From the NCBI GenBank assembly GCA_030068075.1, contig CM057827.1, positions 74,538,500-74,602,499 of the forward strand: DNA of 64,000 nt, in the 5' to 3' direction. The notes beneath the pieces are model-generated. The model had not been told where the DNA came from. It ran no database searches and saw only the letters and a program-made list of their open reading frames with translations. Below are positions 47,349 to 59,654 of this stretch, piece by piece; position 1 is the stretch's first letter, and each line of letters starts with the position of its first letter. Both the position numbers and the translations under genes were made by a program. The DNA comes from Paguma larvata. Lineage: Eukaryota > Chordata > Mammalia > Carnivora > Viverridae.

Positions 47349-50300
47349 ATGAAACCTATGGATAATACAGTGACTGTAAGCCCATATTTTTCAATATTAA
47401 CACTGAATGTAAATGGACTAAATGCACCAATCAAAAGACACAGGGTAACAGAATGGATTAAAAAACAAGACCCATCTATTTGCTGCCTTCAAGAGACTCA
47501 TCTTAAACCTGAGGACACCTCCAGATTGAAAGTGAGGGGATGGAGAACTATCTACCAGGCTACTGGAACTCAGAAGAAAGCTGGAGTAGCCACACTTATA
47601 TCAGAAAAATTGGACTGTAAAGTAAAGGATATAATAAGAGATGAAGAAGGGCATTATATAATCACAGGGACCATCCAGCAGGAAGAGATAACAATTATAA
47701 ATATCTACGCGCCAAATTTGGGGACACCCAAATATGTAAAACAACTAATTACAAACATAAGCAACCTTATCAATAAAAATGTCCTAATAGTAGGGGACCT
47801 TAAGACTCCACTCTCAGCACTGGACAGATCCACAAAACAGAAAATCACCACAGAAACAATGGCCCTGAACGACACTTTAGAACAGATGGGCCTAATAGAC
47901 ATCTTCAGGGTGCTTCATGCAGAAGCAAAGGAATTTACATTCTTCTCAACTGCACACAGTACATTTTCCAAGACAGACCACATTCTGGGGCACAGGGAAG
48001 CTCTGAATAAATATAATAGAATCGATGTCATACCATGCACATTGTCAGACCACAAAGCTTTGAAACTTGAAATTAACCAAAGGAAAAAGCATGGAAAATA
48101 TCCAAAATCATGGAGGCAAAGCAACAGCCTAATAAAAGATGAGTGGGTCAACCAAGCAATCAGAGAAGAAATTGAAAAATATATGGAAACAAATGAAAAT
48201 ACAACAATCCAAATGCTCTGGGATCCGGAAAAGGCAGTCCTGAAAGGGAAATATATTGCAATCCAGGCCCACCTCAAGAAAGAAGAAAAATCAATAACAC
48301 AAATCCTAACAGCACGCCTAAAGGAACTAGAAGCAGAACAACTAAAACAACCCAAACCCAGCAGAAAGAGAGAAATAACAAAGATCAGGGCACAAATTAA
48401 TCATATGGAAACAGAAAAAGTAATGGAACACATCAATGAAACCAAGAGCCGGTTCTTTGAAAGAATAAACAAAACAGACAAACCGCTAGCCAGGCTTCTC
48501 AAAAAGAAAAGAGAGAGAACTCAAATAGATAAAATCATGAATGAAAAGGCAGTAATTACAACCAATCCCTTAGAAATAAAAGCAATCGTCAGAGAATACT
48601 ATGAAAAATTATATGCCACCAAACTCGGAAACCTGGAAGAAATGGACAAATTCCTAAACAGTCACAAGCTACCAAAACTCAAACAGGAAGAAATAGAAAA
48701 TTTGAACAGACCCAAATCTAGTAAAGAAATAGAATCAGTTATCAAAAATCTCCCAGCAAATAAAAGCCCTGGACCAGATGCCTTCCCTGCGGAATTTTAC
48801 CAGACATTTAAAACAGAGTTAATTCCTATCCTCCTCAAGCTGTTCCAGAAAATAGAAACGGAAAGAAAACTCCCAGACTCATTTTATGAAGCCAGCATCA
48901 CATTGATTCCCAAGCCAGATAAAGACCCAGCAAAGAAAGAGAATTACAGGCCAATATCCCCAATGAATATTGATGCAAAAATTCTCAACAAGATACTAGC
49001 AAATCGAATCCAACAGCATATAAAAAAAATTATTCACCATGATCAAGTAGGGTTGATCCCTGGGTTGCAGGGCTGGTTCAATATTCGCAAATCGATCAAC
49101 GTGATACATCACATTAACAAAACAAAAGATAAGAACCATATGATCCTGTCAATAGATGCAGAAAAAGCATTTGACAAAATACAGCATCCTTTCCTAATAA
49201 AAACTCTCGAGAAAGTCGGGATAGAAGGAACATACTTAAGCATCATAAAAGCCATCTATGAAAAGCCCATAGCTAATATCATCCTCAACGGGGAAAAACT
49301 GAGAGCCTTCCCCCTGAGATCAGGAACACGACAGGGGTGTCCACTCTCGCCACTGCTATTTAACATAGTGTTGGAAGTCCTAGCGTCAGCAATCAGACAA
49401 CAAAACAGAATAAAAGGCATCAAGATTGGCAAGGAGGAAGTCAAACTTTCACTTTTTGCAGATGAAATGATACTTTACTTGGAAAACCCGACAGAATCCA
49501 CCAAAAGCCTGCTAGAAGTGATGCATGAATTCAGCAAAGTTGCAGGGTGCAAAATATATGTACAGAAATTGGTGGCATTTCTATACACCATCAATGAAGC
49601 AGCAGAAAGAGAAATAAAGAAGCTATTCCCCTTCACAATCGCACCAAAACCCATCAAATACCTAGGAATAAACCTAACCAAAGATGTAAAAGACCTCTTC
49701 GCTGAAAACTATAAGAAACTTATGAAGGAAATTGAGGAAGACACAAGGAAACGGAAAAACATCCCATGCTCATGGATTGGAAGAATAAATATCGTCAAAA
49801 TGGCAATACTACCCAAAGCAATCTACACATTCAATGCAATCCCAATCAAAATTGCACTAGCATTCTTCTCAAAATTAGAGCAAACAATCCTAAAATTTGT
49901 ATGGAACCACAAAAGACCCCGTATAGCCCAAGTAATATTGAAGAACAAAACCAAGGCGGGAGGCATCACGATCCCAGACTTCAACCTCTACTACAAAGCG
50001 GTAGTCATCAAGACAGTATGGTATTGGCACAAAAACAGACACACAGGCCAATGGAATAGAATAGAAAACTCAGAAATGGACCCGCAAGTATATGGCCAAC
50101 TAATCTTTGACAAAGCAGGAAAGAGTACCCAATTGGAAAAAAGACAGCCTCTTTAATAAATGGTGCTGGGAGAACTGGACATCAACATCCAAAAGAATGA
50201 AACTAGACCACTTCCTTACACCACTCACAAAAATAAACTCCATTTATCTCATGGATAAAGGATCTGAAAGTGAGACAGGAAACCATCAAAATCCTAGAGG

Positions 50301-51200
50301 AGAAAGCAGGAAAAAGCCTCTTTGACCTAAGATGCACCAAATTCCTACTCGACATGTCTCCAAAGGCAAGGGAATTAAAAGCAAAAATGAACTACTGGGA
50401 TCTCATCAAGATAAAAAGCTTCTACATGGCAGAAGAAACAACCAACAAAACTGATAGGCAACCAACGGATTGGGAAAAGATAATTGCAAATGACATATCG
50501 GATAAAGGACTGGTATCTAAAATCTATAAAGAACTTACCAAACTCCACACCCGAAAAACGAATAATCCAGTGAAGAAATGGGCGGAAGATATGAAGACAC
50601 TTCTCCAAAGAAGACATCCAAATGGCAAACAGACAAATGAAACGATGCAAAAGGTCACTCATCATCAGGGAAATACAAATCAAAACCACACTGAGATACC
50701 ACCTCACACCAGTCAGACTGGCTAAAATGAACAAATCAGGAAACTATAGATGCTGGCAAGGACGTGGAGAAACAGGCAGCCTCTTGCACTGTTGGTGGGA
50801 ATGCAAACTGGTGCAACCACTCTGGAGAACTGTGTGGAGCTTCCTCAAAAAAATGAAGATAGACTTACCCTCTGACCCAGCAATAGGACTGTTAGGAATC
50901 TACCCAAGAGATCCAGGACTGCTGATGCATAGGGACACGTGTACCCCAATGTTCATAGCAGCACTTTTGACAATAACCCAATCATGGAAAGAGAGTAAGT
51001 GTCCATCAACTGATGAATGGATAAAGAAGCTGTGGTATATATATGCAATGGAATACTACGCAGCAATGAGAAAGAATGAAATCTGGCCATGTGTGGCAAC
51101 ATGGATGTTACTGGAGGATATTATGCTGAGTGAAATAACTCACGCAGAGAAAGACAGATGCCATATGTTGCCACACATAGGTAGGCTTTGGAAGACCTAG
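47349..51200 (+). pseudogene. L1-B ORF2, long frame with catalytic and frameshift lesions
   Basis: ORF2 has an endonuclease, RT and a C-terminal cysteine-rich domain. From [10 protein letters not shown] at 47349 the frame stays open to 50156 (935 codons). A one-base insertion near 50130 then shifts it. Further shifts lie near 50240-50260 and 50597, and the C-terminus is split among frames 50107-50325, 50270-50725 and 50622-51200. Endonuclease motifs NVNG, QETH and SDH are present, but the usual GDFN reads GDLK (47793-47804). The RT motif A segment [12 protein letters not shown] is intact, but FADD reads FADE (glutamate codon at 49464-49466). Predicted inactive. Confidence 0.9.
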
Positions 51201-51465
51201 CAGAGTACAAGGGGGGCGGGGAAGAGGGGAAGGGGAAAAAAAAAAGCTACAGAGAGGAAGGAAGACATAACATGAGAGACTCTCAAAGAATAAGAATGAA
51301 CTGAGGGGAGAGATTGGTGTGGGAGGGGGGAGATTGGGTGATGGGCACAGAAGAGGGCACTCGTTGGGTTGAGCACTGGGTGTTGCATGGAAACCAATTT
51401 GACAATATATTATTAAAAAATAAATAAATTAATTAATTAATTAATTAAACAAATAAGAAACAGGA

Positions 51466-51847
51466 ATTGAAATCCAAGAGGCACAGAGAACTCCCCTCAG
51501 ACATAACTTGAATCGATACTCCACAGAACATATCATAGTGAAACTGGCAAAATACAAGGATAAAGAGATTATTCTAAAAGCAGCTAGGGATAAACGGGCC
51601 TTAGCATACAAATGTAGACACATAGGGTAGAAGCAGACCTATCTACATAAACTTGGCAGGCCAGAAAGGAATGGAGGAGATCTTCAATGTGATGAACAAG
51701 TAAGATATGCAGCCAAGAATCCTTTATCCGGCCAGCCTGCCATTCAGAATGGATGGAAAAATAAAGGTTTTCCCAAACAAACAAAAACTGAGGGGATTCA
51801 TCACAAATAAACCAGCATTACAAGAGATCCCAAGGGGGACTCTATGA
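51466..51847 (+). pseudogene. L1-A ORF1 relic, second part
   Basis: Resumes with EIQEAQRTPLRHNLN-like sequence directly after the L1-B duplication and runs with stops to the ORF1 end (EIPRGTL-like) near 51847. Confidence 0.78.
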
Positions 51848-51896
51848 AGGAAATGTTGCAAAGAACACAAAGTACCAGACACATCACTATAAGCGT

Positions 51897-54800
51897 GAAA
51901 CCTACAGATAACACAATGACTCTAAACCTGTATTTTTCAATATTAACACTGAATGTAAATGGACGAAATGCTCCAATTAAAAGACGCAGGATATCAAAAT
52001 GGATTAAAAAACAAGACTCATCTATTTGCTGTCTGCAAGAGACTCATTTTAGACCTGAGAATACCTTCAGATTGAAAGTGAGGGGATAGAGAACTATCTG
52101 CCATGTTACTGGAAGTTAAAAGAAAGCTGAACTAGACTTTAAAGTAAAGGCTGTAACAAGAGATGAAGAAGGGCATTATATAATAATCATGGGGACTATC
52201 CATCAGGAAGAGCTAATAACTATAAATGTGTACACACTGAATTCAGGGACACCCAAATTTGTAAAACAATTAACTACAAACATAAGCAATCTTATTAATA
52301 AAAGAAGTGCTAATGCAAGGTACTTTAATACTCTCCTTACAGCATGGATAGATCAACTAGACAGAGAATCACTAAAGAAACACTGGCCCTGAATGACACA
52401 CTGGACCAGATGCTCTTGACAGACATTTTTGGAACCCTACATCCAGAAGCAATGGAATTTACATTCTCTCAAATGCACATGGTACATTCTCAAAGACTGA
52501 CCACATACTTGGGCACAAAGAAGCCATCAATAAATGTAAGAGAATTGAGAGCATACCAAGCACACTTTAAGATCACAATGCTATGAAACTAGAAATCAAA
52601 CACAGGAAAAAGTCTGGAAAACCCCCAAAGACATGGAAGCTAAAGAAAAACCTACTAAAGAACGAATGGGTCAACCAAGCAATCAGAGAAGAAATTAACA
52701 TTTTACATGGAAACAAATGAAAATGAAAATACAACAATCCAAACCCAGTGGGATGTGGCAAAGCAGTCCTAAGAGGAAAATACATTGCAATCCAAGCCTA
52801 TCTCAAGAAATAAGGAAAATCACTAACACAAAATCTAATAGCACAAGTAAAGGAACTAGAAGCAGAACACCTAAGACACCCAAAACCCAGTAGAAGAAGA
52901 GAAATAACAAAAATCAGGGCAGAGATTAATAATATAGAAATCAAAAAAGTAGTATAACAGATCAATGGAACCAAGAGCTGTGTTTTTTTGTTTTTTAAAT
53001 AAGCAAAACTGATAAACCTCCAGCCAGGCTTCTCAAAAAGAAAAGAAAGAGGATCCAAATAGATAAAATCACGAAGGAAAAGGGAGTGATTACAACCAAT
53101 CCCTCAGAAATACAAGCAGTTACCAGGGAATACTATGAAAAACTACATGCCATCAAACTGGACAACCTGGAAGAAATTAACAAATTGCTAAATAGCCACG
53201 CACTACGAAAACTCAAACAGGAAGAAACAAAAAACTTGAAGAGACCTATAACTAGTGAAGAAATTGAATCAGTTATCAAAAATCTCCCAACAAATAAGAG
53301 TCCTATACCACATGGCTTCCCTGGGGAATTATACCAGACATCTAAAAAGAGTTAATATCTATTCTTCCAAGCTGTTCCAAAAAGTTGAGATGGTAGGAAA
53401 ACATCTGGACTCATTCTATGAAGCCAGCATCACTTTGATTTCCAAAACAGACAGAGAGCCAGCAAAACAATAAACTATAAGCCAATATCCCTGATGAATA
53501 TGGATGCAAAAATTCTCAACAAGATACTAGCAAATCGATGGGGCGCCTGAGTGGCTCAGTTGGTTAGGCTTCCGACTTCAGCTCAGGTCATGATCTTGTG
53601 GTTCATAAGTTCAAGCCCCACATCAGGCTATATGCTGACAGCTCAGAGCCTGGAGACTGCTTCACATTCTTGTCTCCCCCTCTCTCTGTTCCTCCTCTGC
53701 TCACACTCTGTCTCTCTCTTAAAACTAAATAAAGATTAAAAATAATTTAAAAAACAGATACTAGCAAATCGAAACCAACAGCACATAAAAAGAATTATTC
53801 ACCATGATCAAGTAGGATCCTTCCTTGGGTTGCAAGGCTGGTTCAATATTCACAAATCGATCAATGAGATACATCACGTTAACAAAAGAAAAGAACCATA
53901 TGATCCTGTCAATCAATGCAGAAAAAACATTTGACAAAATATAGTACCCTTTCTTATTAAAAACCCTCAAGAATGTCGGAATAGAAGGAACATACTTAGG
54001 CATCATAAAAGCCATTTATAAAAGCCCATAGCTAATATCATCCTCAATGGGGGAAAAGTGAGAGCCTTCCCCCTGAGTTCAGAACACGACACAGGTACCC
54101 ACTCTCACCACTGCTATTTAACATAGTGTTGGAGGTCCTAGCATCAGCAATCAAACAACGAAACAAAATAAAAGACATCAAGATTTGCAATTATGAAGTC
54201 AAACTTTCACTTTTCACAGACGATATGATACTTTACATGGAAAACCTGACAAAATCCACCAAAAGCCTACTAGAACTGATCCATCAATTCAGCAAAGTTG
54301 CAAGATTCAAAATCGATGTACAGAAATCGGTGGCATTTCTATACACCAACGATGAAGCAATAGAAAGAGAAATAAAGAAGCTAATCTCATTCACAATTGC
54401 ATCAAAAACCATAAAATACCTAGGAATAAACCTAACCAGAGATGTAAAATATCTCTACTTTGAAAACTATAAAAAAAAATTATAAAGGAAACTGAGGAAG
54501 GCACAAGGAAATGAAAAATCTTCCCATGCTCATGGATTAGAAGAATAAATATCGTTAAAATGGCAATACTACCCAAAGCAATCTACACATTCAATGCAAT
54601 ACCAACCAAAATTTCACCAGCATTCTTCTCAAAGCTGGAGCAAACAATCCTAAAATTTGTGTGGAACCACAAAAGACCCCGTATAGCCAAAGTAATACTG
54701 AAGAATAAAACCAAGGTGGGAGGCATCACAATCCAAGACTTTAACCTCTAGTACAAAGTGGTAATCATCAAGACAGTATGGTATTGGCACAAAAACAGAC

Positions 54801-55941
54801 ACGTAGACCAATGGAATAGAATAAAAAACCCATAAATGGACCCGCAAGCATATGACCAAATGATCCTAGACAAAGCAAGAAAGAGTATCCAATGGTAAAA
54901 AAAACTACTTTAACAAATGGTGCTGGGAGAACTGGACAGCAACATGCAGAAGAATGAAACTAGACCACTATCTTACACCGCTCACAAAAATAAACTCTAA
55001 ATAGATGAAGGACCTGAATGTGAGAAAGGAAACCATCAAAATCCTAGAGGAGAAATCAAGAAAAAACCTCTTTTACCTGAGTCACACCAATTTCTTACTC
55101 AACGCATCTCCAAAGACAAAGGAAGTAAAAGCAAAAATGAACTACTGGGACCTCGTCAAGATAAAAAGATTCCACACTGCAAAGAAAACAACCAACAAAA
55201 CTAAAAGGCAACCGAAGGAATGGGAAAAGATAATTGCAAATGACATATCGGATAAAGGACTAGTATCTAAAATCTATAAAGAACTTGCCAAACTCCACAA
55301 CCAAAAAACGAATAATCCAGGGAGGAAATGGGCAGATGATATGAATAGACACTTCTCCAAAAACACGTCCAGATGGCCAACAGACCCATGAACAATGCTC
55401 AATGTCACTCATCATCAGGGAAATACAAATCAAAACCACACTGAGATACCACCTCACACCAGTCAGACTGGCTAAAATGAACAAATCAGGAAACTATAGA
55501 TGCTGGTGAGGATGTGGAGAAACAGGCACCCTCCTACACTGTTGGTGGGAATGCAAACTGGTGCAGCCGCTCTGGAGAACAGTGTGGCAGTTCCTCAAAA
55601 AAATGAAAATAGAACTACCCTCTGACCCAGCAATAGCACTGCGAGGAATCTACCCAAGAGATACAGGAGTGCTGATTCATAAGGGCACATGTACCCCGAT
55701 ATTTATAGCAGCACTTTTGACAATAACCCAATCATGGAAAGAGAGTAAGTGTCCATCAACTGATGAATGGATAAAGAAGATGTGGTACATATATACAATG
55801 GAATACAATGCTGCAATGAGAAACAATGAAATCTGGCCATGTTTAGCAACACGGATGGAACTGGAGGATATTATGCTAAGTGAAATAAGTCAGTCAGAGA
55901 AAGACAGATACCATATGCTTCCACACATAGTTGGACTTTGA
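51897..55941 (+). pseudogene. L1-A ORF2 relic
   Basis: The ORF2 start codon position is GTG (51897). The frame is broken throughout, with open pieces at 52189-52392, 53086-53355, 54126-54485 ([11 protein letters not shown] in place of [11 protein letters not shown]), 54560-54751, 55005-55391 and 55561-55941. It is interrupted by the CanSINE at 53539-53756. More decayed than L1-B, in keeping with its being the older host element. Confidence 0.82.
53539..53756 (+). repeat. CanSINE inside L1-A ORF2, 17-bp target-site duplication
   Basis: GGGGCGCCTGAGTGGCTCAG head, B box 'aagttcaagccccacatc' and an A-rich tail. AGATACTAGCAAATCGA occurs at 53522-53538 and 53757-53773. Confidence 0.95.
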
Positions 55942-57168
55942 GAGACTTAACAGAAAACCATGGGGGAAGGGAAGAGGGGAAAGAAAAAAGTCACAGAGAG
56001 GGAGGGAGACATAACATAAGAGACTCTTAAATGCTAAGATCAAACTCAGGGTTGAGGGGGATGTGGGAGGGTGGAGAGTGGGTGTTGGGCACTGGTTGGG
56101 ACAAGCACTGGGTGTAGTATGGAAAACAATTTAATAATTAAAAGTTTAAAAAAATAAAAAATAAATAAATAAACATTAAAAGAAAAGAGTGTTACATAAG
56201 TCTTCTGTATCTTAAGTCGTTTTTCTACATACCTTTTCTATCAAATTCCTGAGAGTGATCTAAGTCTCCAAGCATAGGTGTGGACTTGTCTATTTTTCAT
56301 TTCAATTCCACCAGTTTTTTTTCTCATGAATTTTAAAGCTCTTTCATTTAGGGTATTAATATCAATTTTTATGTCCTCTTGCTAAAATGACCATTTTCTG
56401 ATTTTGTCATGTCTATTTTCATCCCTAGTAACTTTCTTTTTTCTGAAGTGTACTTCAGAAAAGTAATTAAATTATTAATATAACTCCTACTTTTTCGTTC
56501 AGCATCTGTAAGATATAGGTCCATCCTTTTTCTTTTAACATATTTATCTTTATATTGAAAGTGGGTTTGTTGTAGATAGCATATATTAGGTATTTTTTTC
56601 AATCTGATAATACTTGTCTTTAATTGGTATGTAGTCCTCTATATTTAATGAAATTATTAACATGGTCATTTACATCTACCATTTTATCATTTATTTTCTC
56701 TCTTCTCTCCGCATTGTTGTTCTTTCCTTCATCCTTTACTGTCCCCTTTAGGGTTGTTTGAATATTTTATTAATTTAATAAATTTTTATATTGACTTTTT
56801 AATTATATCTCTGTTAAGTTGCTGCTCCTGTTTCATGGTACTCTGGAGATTATAATACACATACCTAAGTTTTCACAGTCTGGTTTGATTTAATATTTTA
56901 CCAGTTCAAGAAAAATATAAAAGATCTACTATATAGTTCTCTATATATGCTGCTGTTATGTCATGTTTGTCATATGTATTACAACTAAAAAGTCCTTGAT
57001 TTGACTATCCCACATCTGAAAATCGGTGCTTCAGTGTGATGATTTTTACCTGTAATACAGACACGTATTTTAGAGAACTTAAGAAGAATATTATAGTATT
57101 ATATTTTTATATATATTAGTACCGTTCCTCTGAAATTCCACTCTCTTGTAGCATTTATGGGCTTTTTT

Positions 57169-57377
57169 TTTTAATGTTTATTTATTTTTGAGAGACATAG
57201 AGGCACAGCGTGAACAGGGGAAGGGCAGAGAGAGAGAGGGAGACACAGAATCGGAAGCAGGCTCCAGGCTCTAAGCCATCAGCACAGAGCCCGACGCGGG
57301 GCTTGAACTCACAGACCGCGAGATCATGACCTGAGCTGAAGTCAGCGGCCCAACCGACTGAGCCACGCAGGCGCCCC
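57169..57377 (-). repeat. Antisense CanSINE private to unit 3
   Basis: The plus strand runs from an oligo-T/'aatgtttatttatttttgag' tail to 'ccgactgagccacgcaggcg', a complete reverse-strand CanSINE. TATGGGCTTTTTT occurs at 57156-57168 and 57378-57390. Unit 1 (about 28608) has the empty site. Confidence 0.95.
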
Positions 57378-57579
57378 TATGGGCTTTTTTCTGAGTAATC
57401 ATTTACATTTATATCAATTCCCTTCAATATAATGTGTCTTTTTTCTCAGGCTGCTCTCAGGATATTTGTGTCTGTGTGTTTGTGTGAAGTTTCACTGTAA
57501 TGATTCTGGTTATGTTCTTCTATCTTTCTGAGTATATTCTGCTTGTTTTACGGATCTTTTTGACCCTAAAAACTTATAC

Positions 57580-57582
<3 letters not shown>

Positions 57583-57626
<44 letters not shown>

Positions 57627-57642
57627 AACACACACACACACA
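57583..57642. repeat. Compound (TA)n(CA)n microsatellite, unit 3
   Basis: About 40 bp of TA followed by about 20 bp of CA. Unit 1 has only a T-rich stretch at the corresponding site (about 28808-28820). A 24-bp stray sequence and more TA-rich repeats follow, to about 57703. Confidence 0.92.
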
Positions 57643-58857
57643 ATTTTCCTGATTCTTATGTGTCAAGTATACATATATATAACATGTATATATACATATA
57701 TATATCTTTAAATATACTTCTGAAATTTTCAATCATCATTTCCTCAAACATCTTTTCTATACTAATCTTGTCTCCTTTTCCTCTGTGATTTCATGAATAG
57801 AATGTTAGAACTTTTCATATTGTCCCCGGATTTGAGAATCTCTTCATTTCCTTCTAAATTTTCTTAATCTCTGTTCTTTAGAGCAGATATGTTTAGTCTC
57901 TGTACTTCACATAGGTTATGTTTAATCTCTGTTCTTCAGAGTGGATCATTTCTACTGATTTATCTTCAAGTTCACTACTCTTTCGTCATCTCCATCTGCT
58001 ATTGATCTAATCCTGTAACTTTCTTCACATATATTGTATTTTGAAATTCTAGGTCTTCCATATAAATTCTGTTTAGAGTCTCTGTATCTCTGCTGAGAAA
58101 TTAAGTTGTACTCATTAAGGCATCTTTTTATCTTACCTCATAAATCATCATAATAATAGTTGCTGTAAAGTATTTACCAATTCCAGACTCTTGGCAGTCT
58201 TTGGGCATCTGTTGACTGTCCCCTTCAGAACAGATCACATCTTCCTGATTCTTATGTGTCAAGTAAATTTAGAATTTATGCCAGACATTTTGAATATTTT
58301 GTTGTGGATTCTGGGTAAGGTGGAATCCTCAAGAGCATTTTGTAGCTCTTTGCTTCTTTTAGTAGGCAATAAATTGGATTCAGACCATAAGGTCTGTTGC
58401 ACCTTAAAATGGTAGTAGATACGAAGTCAGTTCTGCTTTCAAAGCCTTTGCTATGCTGCTTTGAGTCTGCCTCACTCATGGGACACCACTGGTTTGCCTG
58501 CGATTCTGGTAGTAGTTTATAACATAGATAGTTCTCAACGGCCTTGTTATCCTATCTGGGAAATGACTCACATGTGCACAGCTCAGACACCAGCACAGGA
58601 TGTGTGCTACTGCACACACAGAATCAGGGGATCTCTCTCTCCAGGTTGTTCATCTCCAAGAATCTTCACACACGTTTTGACTTGCAGGACTATTTTCATC
58701 AGCTGACCAGTACTATGGGGTTTCTCTTAGAGTTTCAGCTGCTTGAATTGTGCTGAATTGCAGCTCCATAACTGGGTTCTTTCCTTGGGTAAGGTAGCAA
58801 GATAAAAGAGGCAGAAAAAAGATGGAAAATTTATTTCACACTCTTCAGACCACAGGT

Positions 58858-58858
<1 letters not shown>

Positions 58859-58898
<40 letters not shown>
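58859..58898. repeat. (CT)n microsatellite, unit 3
   Basis: About 40 bp of CT. The corresponding unit 1 site (about 1069-1076) has only a few CT units. An overlapping minus-strand frame encoding an arginine-glutamate run is an artefact of this repeat. Confidence 0.95.
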
Positions 58899-58902
<4 letters not shown>

Positions 58903-59452
58903 TTTATCCAAAAGGATGTGGTATCCCTCAGAATTTGAGCTGTCTGTGACACTGCTACTGCTCTGTAACAAGAGCTGCCCTAGGATGGGCATAGAGACAA
59001 AAGAGGGGAAAAAAAGAAAAAATATATTTCCCTGACACTCACCAGTTTGCAGTAACGTCTTTTCAGAGTTCCCTGGCCAAAAGTCTTGACTTTTACTTAA
59101 GATCTTTTCTCCCTGTATGGTATAACCACACTTCTGCATTTGGGATCTGTTCTTAGCTACAAGCCATAAGAGAAAATTTTGAAAAACACATACCTGCCCA
59201 TGGGTTGCTTCTTCAAGGTTGATTCCCCTCTGCAAAACACCAGATTTTCTTTACTTTTTTTCCTTGTCTCAGGTACTTAATTTACATTTTTTTCAAGATT
59301 CTTTACATATAACTAAAGGGAAAAATAGACTATGCTGGGCTTATTACATTTGGAAGGTACAATATATTTTTACAAGCATTATAAAAACATTTATACATTT
59401 GAATTTGACTAATACCTATCTACATTATAGCTCACCTAGATGACTGGATAAG

Positions 59453-59453
<1 letters not shown>

Positions 59454-59498
<45 letters not shown>

Positions 59499-59650
59499 GA
59501 ATATTACACAGCTATAAAAAAGGATGAGATATTGCCATTTGCAACAACGTAGATGCAGCTAGAGGATGTTATGCTAAGTGAAGTAAGTCAAATAGAGAGA
59601 GACAAATATTGTATGCTTTCGATCCTATGTGGAATCTAGAAAACAAAATG
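59454..59650 (+). repeat. CA microsatellite and L1 3' fragment, unit 3
   Basis: (CA)n at 59454-59496, followed by 'ggaatattacacagctata' and the L1 ORF2 C-terminal region. Counterpart of 1611-1850. Confidence 0.85.
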
Positions 59651-59654
59651 GATG

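Larger units (their letters stand above)
44965..51454 (+). mobile_element. L1-B: full-length L1 nested in L1-A ORF1
   Basis: A complete 6.5-kb element: 5' end at GGCCAAGATGGCAGAGGAG, a CpG-rich 5' UTR, ORF1, long ORF2, G-rich 3' UTR and an A/T-rich tail with TTAA repeats. An 11-bp target-site duplication AAGAAACAGGA lies at 44954-44964 and 51455-51465. It is the best preserved L1 in the window, but its ORFs are broken and ORF2 active-site residues are changed. Confidence 0.95.
43467..56177 (+). mobile_element. L1-A: near full-length decayed L1 with nested insertions
   Basis: A 5' UTR (43467-44466) is followed by ORF1, which starts at 44467 and is interrupted at 44953 by L1-B. ORF1 resumes at 51466 and ends near 51847. 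Decayed ORF2 runs from about 51897 to 55941, and a G-rich 3' UTR and A-rich tail end near 56177. TAAAAGAAA flanks it at 43458-43466 and 56178-56186. However, the left flank matches unit 1 at about 13986 and the right flank matches about 27610, so it sits at a 13.6-kb deletion junction. Confidence 0.85.
28926..57799. repeat. Tandem segmental duplication, unit 2
   Basis: Second copy of the unit, with OR coding exon 33739-34680. By eye, non-coding sequence differs from unit 1 by roughly 10% (about 17 differences over 170 bp near 7045 versus 35520). The L1 3' fragment at 40004-40811 and the nested L1 complex at 43467-56177 are private to this copy relative to unit 1. Confidence 0.9.
56187..59440 (-). 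repeat. Antisense ancient L1 spanning the unit 2/unit 3 boundary
   Basis: The minus frame 56369-56602 reads CYLQQTHFQYKDKYVKRK, matching the L1 endonuclease stretch CCLQETHFKYKDTYRLKV. ORF1 and 5' sequence follow at higher coordinates. The lower-coordinate part (rest of ORF2) seen in unit 1 is missing here because of the junction with L1-A. Confidence 0.75.

Noticed and set aside
58831..59235. 134-codon minus frame with an arginine-glutamate run
   Set aside because: Produced by the (CT)n repeat and antisense L1 sequence; not conserved in units 1 and 2.
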